Source of the DNA: an uncultured Bacteroidales bacterium
Lineage (GTDB): Bacteria > Bacteroidota > Bacteroidia > Bacteroidales > UBA932
DNA: 64,000 nt
Direction of reading: 5' to 3'
NCBI GenBank assembly: GCA_900316245.1
Contig: ONCE01000017.1
Coordinates: 1 to 64,000 of the forward strand
Within the stretch, counting starts at the first letter, position 1. The number at the start of each line of letters is the position of its first letter. The position numbers and the translations under genes were made by a program. Positions 19,136 through 25,972 of this stretch are shown here, in pieces. The notes below the pieces were generated by a model that ran no database searches, was not told the DNA's origin, and saw only the letters and a list, made by a program, of their open reading frames with translations.

Positions 19136-21061
19136 CTAACTTACTCGCAGACACATCATGGTTAAGTCATCGTTGGGATCTGCGCCGTCCCTGTGCTTCT
19201 CAATGCACTCGCTGAGGGTTTCCACCACCTGGCGGGCCGAATTGAAGCGGGTATTGCGCAGGATGTCCAGCAGGCGGTCGTCTCCAAACTGTTCGTGGGC
19301 ACGGTTTTCGGCCTCGTTGAGACCGTCCGTATAAATGAACAGGGGACGGTTCTTGATGGACTCGACTTCCTCTCCCTGGAACTCCAGGCCGGGCAGCACG
19401 CCCACGGGGAAGTTGGACAGCATCTTGAGGAACTCGCCGCCGCTCTCTCCTCCGCCAATCACGGGCGGGTTGTGGCCTGCGTTGCAGAAGGAAAGGTGAC
19501 CGGTGGTCAGGTCTACCAAGCCCACGAAGAGGGTTACGAACATATCGGTCTGGTTTTCCTCTCCGGAGAGGGCGTCGTTCAGTTGGCGGCAGATTTCTGC
19601 GGGCAGCAGATGCTGGCCGGCCAGCGTACGGAACAGGCGCGTGACCTGGGCCATGAACAGGGAAGCCGGAACACCCTTGCCGCTAACGTCACCCACGCAG
19701 AAATACAGGGAGTTCTCGGCGAGGAGGTAGCCGTACAGGTCTCCGCCCACTTCCTTGGCCGGGGACATGGAGGCGTACATATCCAGGCCTTCACGCTCCG
19801 GGAACACGCTGGGCAGCATGGACATCTGGATGCTGCTGGCCACGTTGAGCTCACTCTCCAGCGAGGCCTTCTGGGCCGTGGTGGTCTTGAGCTCGTTGAT
19901 ATAGTTCACCAGGGAATGCTGCATATTGCCGAACGACTGGCTCAGCTGGCCAATTTCATCAATTCGGCCAAAGTCCGGCAACTGCGTCTGGAACTGTCCC
20001 GAGGCTATGGTTTCGGCCTCGTCGGCCAGGCGGCGCAGCGGCTGCAGTTCCCGCGTGATGATGCGGATGAAGAAGAACAGCATCAGCAACAGGCCCACGG
20101 CCACAATGATCAAGGCCGTAGTACGAAGGCGGGTGAAGCCCTGGAAGATATCGCTTTCCGGGCACACGATGGCCATACTCCAGCCGGTAACGCCCAGGGG
20201 CTTGTAGAACACATAGCAGTGCTGGCCGTCCACGCTGAGCTCCGTCATCCCTTCTTCTCCCCGCTGCATGGCGTGGCCCAAGGAGTCGAGGGCCGAATCG
20301 GGCTTCTCCATAGTGGGCGTAAAGATGGTCTGCTTGAGGAGCTTCTTTTCGTCGGGATGGACAAAGTAAGTTCCGCCTTTACCTATCATCACACTGTAGG
20401 AGTGCGGATAAGGCTTGACGGCCGATATGGTCTGGGACAGCCAGTTAAGCGAAAGGCCGGTATTGAGGGTTCCCACATAGTCTCCCTTGCTGTTGAGAAT
20501 GGGCCGGCTGTAGGAAGTCACCATCTCCTGATGGCCCGAGGCTGCATCCAGCTCCATATAGGGCTCGGTCCACGTGGCGCGGTCCAGCAGCTTGGGCATC
20601 AGATACCAGTCCATATAGAAATACTGGTAGGCATCCGAACCGCCCTGGGATGTGCGGAGGGTATCGGCGTCGTATCGGGTATAGGCCGAAAAATACCGCC
20701 CGTACTCCTTGAAATAATAGGGTTCGAAAGCAATGGAACAGGAGGAGAAATCCGGATTGTTTTCCAGCATGCTCCGGCTGTACAGAAGCATCGATTCCGG
20801 GTTGTCGATATGGCGGTTCACCAGCCATTCGGTCATTTTGGAAGCCACCTCCACCCGGTTGAGAATACCGGTTACACGGAGGGAGGTCTTGTCCAGGATT
20901 TCCGTAGCGTGGCTGATGGCCTCCTGGCGGACGGCCGTACGGGACTGCACAAACAGGAAGCTGAGGGCTGCCAGGAAAATGACGGCGGCAAACAATACCA
21001 CCCACAAACTCACTCGGACCGAGAGTTTTTTGCGAACAAATCCTTGAATATCGTTTTGCAT
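19136..21061 (-). CDS. Membrane sensor phosphatase: Cache-HAMP-PP2C (SpoIIE/RsbU type)
   Basis: The 641-residue product has a transmembrane helix at about 20-42, a periplasmic dCache-like sensor domain to about 310, a second helix (about 314-336), HAMP (about 337-395), a short coiled coil and a C-terminal PP2C domain. The metal and catalytic motifs GGDLYGY, GDVSGKGVPASL, FCNAGHNPP and YTDGLNEAE are intact. Such enzymes dephosphorylate anti-sigma-factor antagonists or similar proteins. No kinase or anti-anti-sigma partner is nearby. It starts 11 bp after an orphan solute-binding protein that may feed it a signal. Confidence 0.88.
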   Translation of the reverse strand: MQNDIQGFVRKKLSVRVSLWVVLFAAVIFLAALSFLFVQSRTAVRQEAISHATEILDKTSLRVTGILNRVEVASKMTEWLVNRHIDNPESMLLYSRSMLENNPDFSSCSIAFEPYYFKEYGRYFSAYTRYDADTLRTSQGGSDAYQYFYMDWYLMPKLLDRATWTEPYMELDAASGHQEMVTSYSRPILNSKGDYVGTLNTGLSLNWLSQTISAVKPYPHSYSVMIGKGGTYFVHPDEKKLLKQTIFTPTMEKPDSALDSLGHAMQRGEEGMTELSVDGQHCYVFYKPLGVTGWSMAIVCPESDIFQGFTRLRTTALIIVAVGLLLMLFFFIRIITRELQPLRRLADEAETIASGQFQTQLPDFGRIDEIGQLSQSFGNMQHSLVNYINELKTTTAQKASLESELNVASSIQMSMLPSVFPEREGLDMYASMSPAKEVGGDLYGYLLAENSLYFCVGDVSGKGVPASLFMAQVTRLFRTLAGQHLLPAEICRQLNDALSGEENQTDMFVTLFVGLVDLTTGHLSFCNAGHNPPVIGGGESGGEFLKMLSNFPVGVLPGLEFQGEEVESIKNRPLFIYTDGLNEAENRAHEQFGDDRLLDILRNTRFNSARQVVETLSECIEKHRDGADPNDDLTMMCLRVS

Positions 21062-21072
21062 ACGCTCCCCTC

Positions 21073-22026
21073 CTATTGTTCAACCAGTTCTTCGTAAGCG
21101 ATTTCCCGGCCCAGCATAAAGTTCTCCACCATAAGGCTGCTGGCCAGTTTCACCATATCGGGACGGAGGCGGAATTCGCGCTCTCCGGATTCGCGGTCTA
21201 CCTGAAGACGGAGCACCTCTGCCAGCATCAGGCGCTGCATGGTGCGGTTGGTGGCAATCTGGGCCTGGTCCACATACTTCATCACAATATCCAGCGTCTC
21301 TTCCGGATGTTCGGCCGCCCACTCCCAGCCGCGACGGCTGGCCTGGGCAAAGCGATGGGCCTCGTCCTTGTGCTTGTTAAAGTACTCGCGGGTCATATAC
21401 AGGCCGTCTTCCTGCACGTTATAGCCGTGGTCGCAGAAACGGTATACACTCTTTTCAGGGATTTGCATACCGGCCTGCAACAGCTGATAAAACTCGTTGT
21501 AACTCATGGCCAGGGTAGCGTCCAACGCCCCCGCCACAAAGAGATTCACGTTGGAGGCAAAGCGGACCCATTCGTAGTTCAACTGCTCCTTCACGCTCAT
21601 ACAGATGGCCATCTGGCCGAATCCCACACTCCAGATTCCCACGCGGGCTCCCTTCTGGGTGAGAGGATCCACGCCGCGCGAACTGGCTATGACCATTCCG
21701 TTGTTCATGGAGGTCTGCAGGATATTCACGATGGGCGTTCCGGAATCCACTACGTCCAGGGCCTGGCACAGCTGAAGGGTGGTGGCCTGGCACTCGCCGT
21801 TGAGCACGCGGTCCATGGCGGGCTGGGCAATGGAAGGGTGGACAATCTCTACATCCAGACCGGCATCTTTGTAGAAGCCCAGGTCCTCGGCCACATAATA
21901 ACCGGCAAATTGAGCCTGCGCAGTCCACTGTGGCACAAAGGTTATCTTTTGCGCTGCGGCGGTTCCTGAGAAAAAAACCGCTGTGAGGAGAACGGCGCAA
22001 AAGATTTTAGCGTTTGTTCTGTTCAT
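21073..22026 (-). CDS. NMT1/THI5-like periplasmic solute-binding protein without transporter
   Basis: This 317-residue secreted protein has a signal peptide (VLLTAVFFSGTAAAQ) and an NMT1-like fold: FVPQWTAQAQFAGYYVA at the mature N-terminus is typical of the family that binds pyrimidine precursors of thiamine, sulfonates or related small molecules. The frame is open far upstream, but the start at 22026 is chosen for the signal peptide. No ABC ATPase or permease is nearby; instead the next gene is a Cache-HAMP-PP2C phosphatase. It may act as a ligand receptor for signalling rather than for import. Confidence 0.85.
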   Translation of the reverse strand: MNRTNAKIFCAVLLTAVFFSGTAAAQKITFVPQWTAQAQFAGYYVAEDLGFYKDAGLDVEIVHPSIAQPAMDRVLNGECQATTLQLCQALDVVDSGTPIVNILQTSMNNGMVIASSRGVDPLTQKGARVGIWSVGFGQMAICMSVKEQLNYEWVRFASNVNLFVAGALDATLAMSYNEFYQLLQAGMQIPEKSVYRFCDHGYNVQEDGLYMTREYFNKHKDEAHRFAQASRRGWEWAAEHPEETLDIVMKYVDQAQIATNRTMQRLMLAEVLRLQVDRESGEREFRLRPDMVKLASSLMVENFMLGREIAYEELVEQ

Positions 22027-22052
22027 CGGACAATCTATCTTTGTGGTACTCG

Positions 22053-22060
22053 CAAAGATA
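22053..22060 (-). promoter_or_regulatory. -7 element of the NMT1-like/PP2C/dacB operon
   Basis: TATCTTTG on the minus strand, 26 nt before the start at 22026. It faces away from the capA-like promoter at 22069-22100. Confidence 0.55.
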
Positions 22061-22068
22061 CACAAATA

Positions 22069-22100
22069 TTTGAAATAAATCTGTAAGTTACGTATCTTTG
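22069..22100 (+). promoter_or_regulatory. Promoter of the CapA-like gene
   Basis: TTTG (22069-22072), a 20-nt spacer and TATCTTTG (22093-22100) match the Bacteroidota consensus. The GTG start is only 7 nt further, which implies a leaderless or near-leaderless mRNA. Confidence 0.7.
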
Positions 22101-22107
22101 TGCCCCT

Positions 22108-23199
22108 GTGAAACACTTTGTGCGGCATATTGTTACGCTTCTTCTGTGGCTCGCGCTCCCGCTGGCGGGAGCAGCCCAGGGAATCCGCTTCCCCATGGAG
22201 TTCTGGAAGGCTCCGGCCCCGCAGTCGGACACCGTCCGCATTTTCATCGTGGGAGACGTCCTCAGCCACGGCCGGGTTATGGAAAGTTCGGCCCAATATG
22301 GCTACCGCAGTTTCTTCAAATACGTAGAAGAGGATATCCAAGGGGCCGATCTGTCCATCTGCAATATGGAATTCCCCCTGGCCGGCAAGCCTTACTCCGG
22401 CTATCCGGTCTTCTCCGGTCCGGAATCTTTCCCTGAATATCTTGCCGAGGTAGGTTTCGGTGTATTCCTTTTGGGCAACAACCACGTTCTGGACAAAGGC
22501 TCCGCAGGCCTCAGCCGCACCATCGAGCAAATGGAACTCCGGGGGCTCCGGTACACCGGCGTGGCCGCCAACGAAGCCGCCGACACCCTCCTCAACCCCC
22601 TCTTTGTCAACGTGAAAGGCCTTCGGCTGGCCATTGTGAATTTCACCTACGGCACCAACCAGGGAGCCACGGCCCGCTGGCCCAAGGTGCAGCGGATGAA
22701 CAAGGCCGCCCTGGCGCCCATCATGGCCCGCGCCCGGGAACAGGCCGATATTGTTCTGGTCTGCCCCCACTGGGGTGTAGAATATGCCCTGAACCATAAC
22801 GCCGAGCAGGAAGAGATGGCCCATTGGCTGGTCCAGCAGGGTGCACACGTGATTGTGGGTTCCCACCCCCACGTGGTGCAGGATATGGAGTATATCAACG
22901 GCGTGCCCGTCTACTACTCCCTGGGCAACGCCCTCTCCAACCAGAACGACCTCCCGGCCCGCCTGGAAGGCGTTGTCACCCTCAATTTCTTCACCCGCCT
23001 GGGAGAGCGTCCGCACCTGGCCGGAATCCGCTTCAAATATCTCTGGTGCACCAAACCCGGTATGATTGAAGACTCCTACGCCGCCGTGCCCGTCACCCTC
23101 CCCGCCTCCTACTGGCGGGACCCCGCCGACTACGAGACCATGCAGGCCACGCTGAAAAAATACACCGCCTCCTTCGCCATGAAACGGGTGGCGGAATAA
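22108..23199 (+). CDS. CapA-family metallophosphatase-like protein
   Basis: This 363-residue protein starts with GTG and a signal peptide (VTLLLWLALPLAGAAQG). The PGA_cap/CapA motifs GDVLSHG, NMEFPLAG, GNNHVLDKG, CPHWGVEY and GSHPHVVQ are all present and form a calcineurin-like metal site. CapA proteins take part in poly-gamma-glutamate capsule synthesis in Bacillus, but in Bacteroidota stand-alone copies are common and their role is unclear. No other pga genes are here. A strong terminator follows. Confidence 0.85.
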   Translation: MKHFVRHIVTLLLWLALPLAGAAQGIRFPMEFWKAPAPQSDTVRIFIVGDVLSHGRVMESSAQYGYRSFFKYVEEDIQGADLSICNMEFPLAGKPYSGYPVFSGPESFPEYLAEVGFGVFLLGNNHVLDKGSAGLSRTIEQMELRGLRYTGVAANEAADTLLNPLFVNVKGLRLAIVNFTYGTNQGATARWPKVQRMNKAALAPIMARAREQADIVLVCPHWGVEYALNHNAEQEEMAHWLVQQGAHVIVGSHPHVVQDMEYINGVPVYYSLGNALSNQNDLPARLEGVVTLNFFTRLGERPHLAGIRFKYLWCTKPGMIEDSYAAVPVTLPASYWRDPADYETMQATLKKYTASFAMKRVAE

Positions 23200-23219
23200 C
23201 CACCAGAACCTGAAGACAG

Positions 23220-23260
23220 AGACCCCTGTACGTCTGACCATTCAGCGCACAGGGGTCTTT
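23220..23260 (+). terminator. Rho-independent terminator after the CapA-like gene
   Basis: Perfect 10-bp stem AGACCCCTGT (23220-23229) / ACAGGGGTCT (23249-23258) followed by TT; it ends the capA-like unit. Confidence 0.75.
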
Positions 23261-23306
23261 CGTCTGTGCCGGGGCTTTCTCCGTTGGAATATTGCAAACA
23301 ATTAAT

Positions 23307-23314
23307 TAATTTTG
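23307..23314 (+). promoter_or_regulatory. -7 element before the YD-repeat-like lipoprotein
   Basis: TAATTTTG matches TAnnTTTG; a TTG at 23284-23286 lies 20 nt upstream. The start codon at 23349 follows after a 34-nt leader. Confidence 0.55.
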
Positions 23315-23348
23315 CGCCCCAAAATTGAATTAATTTAAACTATTGACT

Positions 23349-24233
23349 ATGGATTACAGAAAGATTGCGGCCATGTTCCTGGCCCTGACCATACTTCTCC
23401 TGTCTGCATGCAACAAAGACAATAACAATAAGAATTATCCAGGCACGCTCCCCGATCAGAAGATCACAAACATCTACGAGACCTCTACCTTCAAGACGGA
23501 AATGCTGAATCCTGTCACCCATGAATGGAAGGTCATAGCAGAAAAAAACAATGCCCGCCACCTGGCGCATGAATTCACCTGGGTCGGAGACCGCCTGGAA
23601 AGCATGGAGGACCACAATCTCGGCCGTTTCTATTCGTTCAACTACGACGAATACGGCCGTGTGATCCGCATCATATGCGACAGCGACGCGGATTACAGCC
23701 GGACCCTGACCTACGACGAAGAAGGTTTGCTTGCGCGCTGCGAAGGCACGCTGAAGGATAACAACGGGAAGCTGATTTCCTCCCAGGCGCTCATCTATAC
23801 CTGGGAGAACGGTCTGCTGAAGCGCATTGAAGAGGATTATTGGAGCCAACTCCCCGACGAGGAGGAGATCTCCCGGAAGACCGATCGCGTCTATACTTGG
23901 CAAGACGGCAACGTCGTCAGAACCATCCGTACAGAGCACACAGGCGACAAGGTGGTAGAGACGCAGTATGACTACGAATACGGCACGGCCGTCAACCCGC
24001 TCCATGGCTTCGTTTTCCTCGTTCTTCCGGAAAAAGGCATTATCTTCGACTACGAAGGGATTGACGGCCTGAGCAAGAACCTGCCGACGCGCATTACCTC
24101 GCCGACAAGCACCCGATACGAATTCAGCTACACGGGCACTCCCCTCACCTCCTTCCAAAAGCACATCATCGGCGACAACCCGACACTGCGCGTGAATACG
24201 GACTACTTCGTAGAACTGGAGTACGCGAAGTAG
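23349..24233 (+). CDS. Lipoprotein with YD/RHS-like repeats, function unknown
   Basis: This 294-residue protein has a lipobox (LTILLLSAC, Cys at about 19) and a body with degenerate YD-type repeats such as NYDEYGRV and TYDEEGLL. Bacteroidota surface lipoproteins of this kind are common and of unknown function. The ATG at 23349 is preferred; an in-frame TTG two codons earlier is not needed. It stands alone, with its own promoter and after a terminator. Confidence 0.65.
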   Translation: MDYRKIAAMFLALTILLLSACNKDNNNKNYPGTLPDQKITNIYETSTFKTEMLNPVTHEWKVIAEKNNARHLAHEFTWVGDRLESMEDHNLGRFYSFNYDEYGRVIRIICDSDADYSRTLTYDEEGLLARCEGTLKDNNGKLISSQALIYTWENGLLKRIEEDYWSQLPDEEEISRKTDRVYTWQDGNVVRTIRTEHTGDKVVETQYDYEYGTAVNPLHGFVFLVLPEKGIIFDYEGIDGLSKNLPTRITSPTSTRYEFSYTGTPLTSFQKHIIGDNPTLRVNTDYFVELEYAK

Positions 24234-24275
24234 TAACGGACCTGGAAGGCCCCTCGGAGCCTACTCCACACCCGC

Positions 24276-24306
24276 GCACAAAAAAACCGCCGCTAAGCAT
24301 AGCGCC
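24276..24306 (-). terminator. Terminator of the retropepsin-like gene (copy 1 of a 31-bp repeat)
   Basis: On the minus strand a small hairpin CGCTA-TGCT-TAGCG leads into GGCGG and seven T, just after the stop at 24310. The same 31 bp occur at 25680-25710 behind the tRNA genes, and a CTCGGAGCCT(A/G)CTCCA block lies next to both copies. Confidence 0.6.
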
Positions 24307-24309
24307 AAA

Positions 24310-25203
24310 TCACAGGTTCTCCCTAAGGTATAAAACGGACTTGCTCAAATCGAGGATGAGAGTAAGATGTTGCCAGATGCCATTTCCTATGACGGCAATA
24401 TAATCCTCGCTTGCCATAGCTCCGGCATTGTCTGTACTGTATCGAGCCTTGCCTTGGGAGAGCAGGATGTTACCTGCCGTCACTTTGTCTATACCAAACT
24501 CGAAACCGGCTGATTCTCCACCTACGCCACCGTGCTCATAGTGGAAACGGACTTTGTCTTCAATCTTGTCCAACCCATATTTGGTGGCCGCTTTGCTGGT
24601 AAATTCGAGGCCCTGACCCGATCCGGTATCCAGTAACGCCTTGCCGGAAATGACCTTGCCCGGAGAAACGGTAACCTCAATGGGGATGAGGATTTGCCCC
24701 GGATGGTTCGGACTGGTCTGTATCGGAATACGAGTGAAGCCCTCTGTCTGGGCCGACGTAACCTTATCTGACTGCGTTAGCTTACGATTCTTGTAATCCA
24801 CGGTGATGACTTTCCCCTTCAGGTCCCTGAGGCCAAAAATGCCGTCAGCAGCATCCCCAAGGATGGCACGCAGGTCAATAACAGGCACCATCTGGGGAGC
24901 GAATTGTTTTCCGCCCATTGAGATGCTGACTCCAGAGAAAACAATCGTTGTTTTCCTGGCTTCATTTCCTGCACCACGTACCATGGCTTTACCCATCTGT
25001 GGATACTTGATACCGCTTTTAGCAAGCCATGTACTATCCAAATACACATCGGCGGAACCTGTATCGAAAACCAGATGCGCAGGCTTCCCATTAACGTCCG
25101 CTTTCAGGTAAATGTGATTGGAAATAAACTCGATGTCGTGCTCCTGGGCATACAAGAAAGTGCCCATAAGCAGAACGATGAAAGTAGAGAACAAGTGCTT
25201 CAT
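24310..25203 (-). CDS. Retropepsin-like aspartyl protease, secreted
   Basis: This 297-residue protein has a signal peptide (about 1-20) and two copies of the aspartyl protease motif: FDTGSADV (Asp47) and LLDTGSGQG (Asp192). Two motifs in one chain suggest that it forms the active site as a pseudo-dimer, like pepsins but with retropepsin-type halves. Bacteroidota encode many such periplasmic proteins; substrates are mostly unknown. It has its own promoter and terminator. Confidence 0.8.
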   Translation of the reverse strand: MKHLFSTFIVLLMGTFLYAQEHDIEFISNHIYLKADVNGKPAHLVFDTGSADVYLDSTWLAKSGIKYPQMGKAMVRGAGNEARKTTIVFSGVSISMGGKQFAPQMVPVIDLRAILGDAADGIFGLRDLKGKVITVDYKNRKLTQSDKVTSAQTEGFTRIPIQTSPNHPGQILIPIEVTVSPGKVISGKALLDTGSGQGLEFTSKAATKYGLDKIEDKVRFHYEHGGVGGESAGFEFGIDKVTAGNILLSQGKARYSTDNAGAMASEDYIAVIGNGIWQHLTLILDLSKSVLYLRENL

Positions 25204-25227
25204 GTGTTAAAAGTTCGTTTTACAGAC

Positions 25228-25235
25228 CAAAGATA
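25228..25235 (-). promoter_or_regulatory. -7 element of the retropepsin-like gene
   Basis: TATCTTTG on the minus strand, 24 nt before the ATG at 25203. Confidence 0.55.
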
Positions 25236-25255
25236 GCACTATTTTTCGGCATAGT

Positions 25256-25393
25256 GCCGCCTCGACATCCAGAATGCCTTCTAGAGGGGATTTTTTGTCA
25301 AGGCGGCCAGGAAATGGGCCGATTTTCCCACTTTCGCTGCCGCCTCGACAGCTAGGGTGCCTCCAGAGGCCGATTTTCCGTCAAGGCGGCCAG
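25256..25393. repeat. Two 55-bp direct repeats, each able to fold back
   Basis: Copies at 25256-25310 and 25339-25393 begin with GCCGCCTCGAC and end with GTCAAGGCGGCCAG; the middle has diverged. In each copy GCCGCCT..GAC and GTC..AGGCGGC are near-perfect inverted repeats, so each can form a long hairpin. They lie in the 534-bp gap (25204-25737), which has no convincing gene on either strand. Confidence 0.7.
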
Positions 25394-25403
25394 TCGGCAG
25401 AAT

Positions 25404-25425
25404 ATCCCGGGTCAAAGCCCGGGAT
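25404..25425. repeat. Dispersed palindromic element, intergenic copy
   Basis: ATCCCGGG-TCAAAG-CCCGGGAT, a perfect palindrome followed by GAG, is of the same type as those at 3067, 39366, 39478, 43804 and 43896. Confidence 0.65.
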
Positions 25426-25452
25426 GAGGGGGATGGAGTAGGCGGAGAAGGA

Positions 25453-25646
25453 GGCAGGGGGTGCTCCGAAGCGACTTTGACAAAAAAGGGTCCGCGCGTG
25501 GGGTTGTGCAGGGAGCGGTGCTTGCATGACGGCGTGTGTTTGACGACCGTTAGACGCGCCGAAGGCGTGGCTAAAAGGGAGGAGTTAGCCGTCAAGCGAC
25601 CGGGTGAGCCCCTTTTTTGGCATCCGAGCGAGGAGTACCCCCTGCC
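25453..25646. mobile_element. MITE-like element with 38-bp imperfect terminal inverted repeats
   Basis: The left end (25453-25490) starts GGCAGGGGGTGCTCC and ends CAAAAAAGGG; the reverse complement of the right end (25609-25646) starts GGCAGGGGGTACTCC and has CAAAAAAGGG at the same distance. The 194-bp unit contains smaller inverted repeats (GCGCC-GAA-GGCG near 25556; TTGACG / CGTCAA) and no plausible gene. It may be a non-autonomous transposable element or a structured RNA. Target-site duplications are not obvious. Confidence 0.5.
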
Positions 25647-25679
25647 CCTCGGAGCCTGCTCCATCTATGTCGTAATAGG

Positions 25680-25710
25680 GCACAAAAAAACCGCCGCTAA
25701 GCATAGCGCC
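25680..25710 (-). terminator. Terminator of the tRNA operon (copy 2 of a 31-bp repeat)
   Basis: Identical over 31 bp to 24276-24306. On the minus strand it lies 28 nt past the tRNA-Met 3' end and has a short hairpin followed by GGCGG and seven T. Confidence 0.55.
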
Positions 25711-25737
25711 GGAAGCATATAGTGAGTTAAATTGGTG

Positions 25738-25814
25738 TGGTAGCGGGAGTGGGTCACGATCCCACGACCTCCGGATTATGAATCCGACGCTCTAACCAGC
25801 TGAGCTACCCCGCC
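25738..25814 (-). tRNA. tRNA-Met (CAT)
   Basis: A complete cloverleaf on the minus strand: acceptor GGCGGGG / TCCCGCT, D-arm GCTCAGCTGGTTAGAGC, anticodon loop TTCATAA (anticodon CAT), T-stem GTGGG / CCCAC, discriminator A and an encoded CCA. The T-loop reads ATCGTGA in place of the usual TTCRANN. Elongator Met is the likely identity, though a CAT anticodon can also be tRNA-Ile with modified C34. It follows tRNA-Gln by 9 bp. Confidence 0.9.
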
Positions 25815-25823
25815 AAAATTTAG

Positions 25824-25894
25824 TTGAGATAGAAGGACTCGAACCCTCACTGACAGAGCCAGAATCTGTAGTGCTACCATTACACCATATCTCA
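25824..25894 (-). tRNA. tRNA-Gln (CTG)
   Basis: A complete cloverleaf on the minus strand: acceptor TGAGATA / TATCTCA, anticodon loop TTCTGGC (anticodon CTG), T-arm GAGGGTTCGAGTCCTTC, discriminator A; CCA is not encoded. It is the first gene of a two-tRNA unit with tRNA-Met. A hairpin AGTCCCG-TTTT-CGGGACT (25900-25917) directly precedes it in the transcript. Confidence 0.9.
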
Positions 25895-25918
25895 ATGATA
25901 GTCCCGAAAACGGGACTG

Positions 25919-25949
25919 CAAATGTACGACTTTTTTCTGAATCCGCAAG
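25919..25949 (-). promoter_or_regulatory. Promoter of the tRNA-Gln/tRNA-Met operon
   Basis: On the minus strand CTTG (25949-25946), a 19-nt spacer and TACATTTG (25926-25919). The next bases, CAGTCCCGTTT, are the same as behind the promoter at 152-182, and begin a 7-bp hairpin. Confidence 0.75.
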
Positions 25950-25972
25950 TACTTAACTAAAAAACTTGCAAA

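Noticed and set aside
22027-23241. N-terminal extension of the NMT1-like protein to 722 residues
   Set aside because: The extra part is antisense to the CapA-like gene, and a signal peptide and promoter mark the start at 22026.
25281-25664. Coding frame of 127 codons in the gene-free island
   Set aside because: It runs across the direct repeats and the MITE-like element, has no recognisable domain and is matched by open frames on the other strand.
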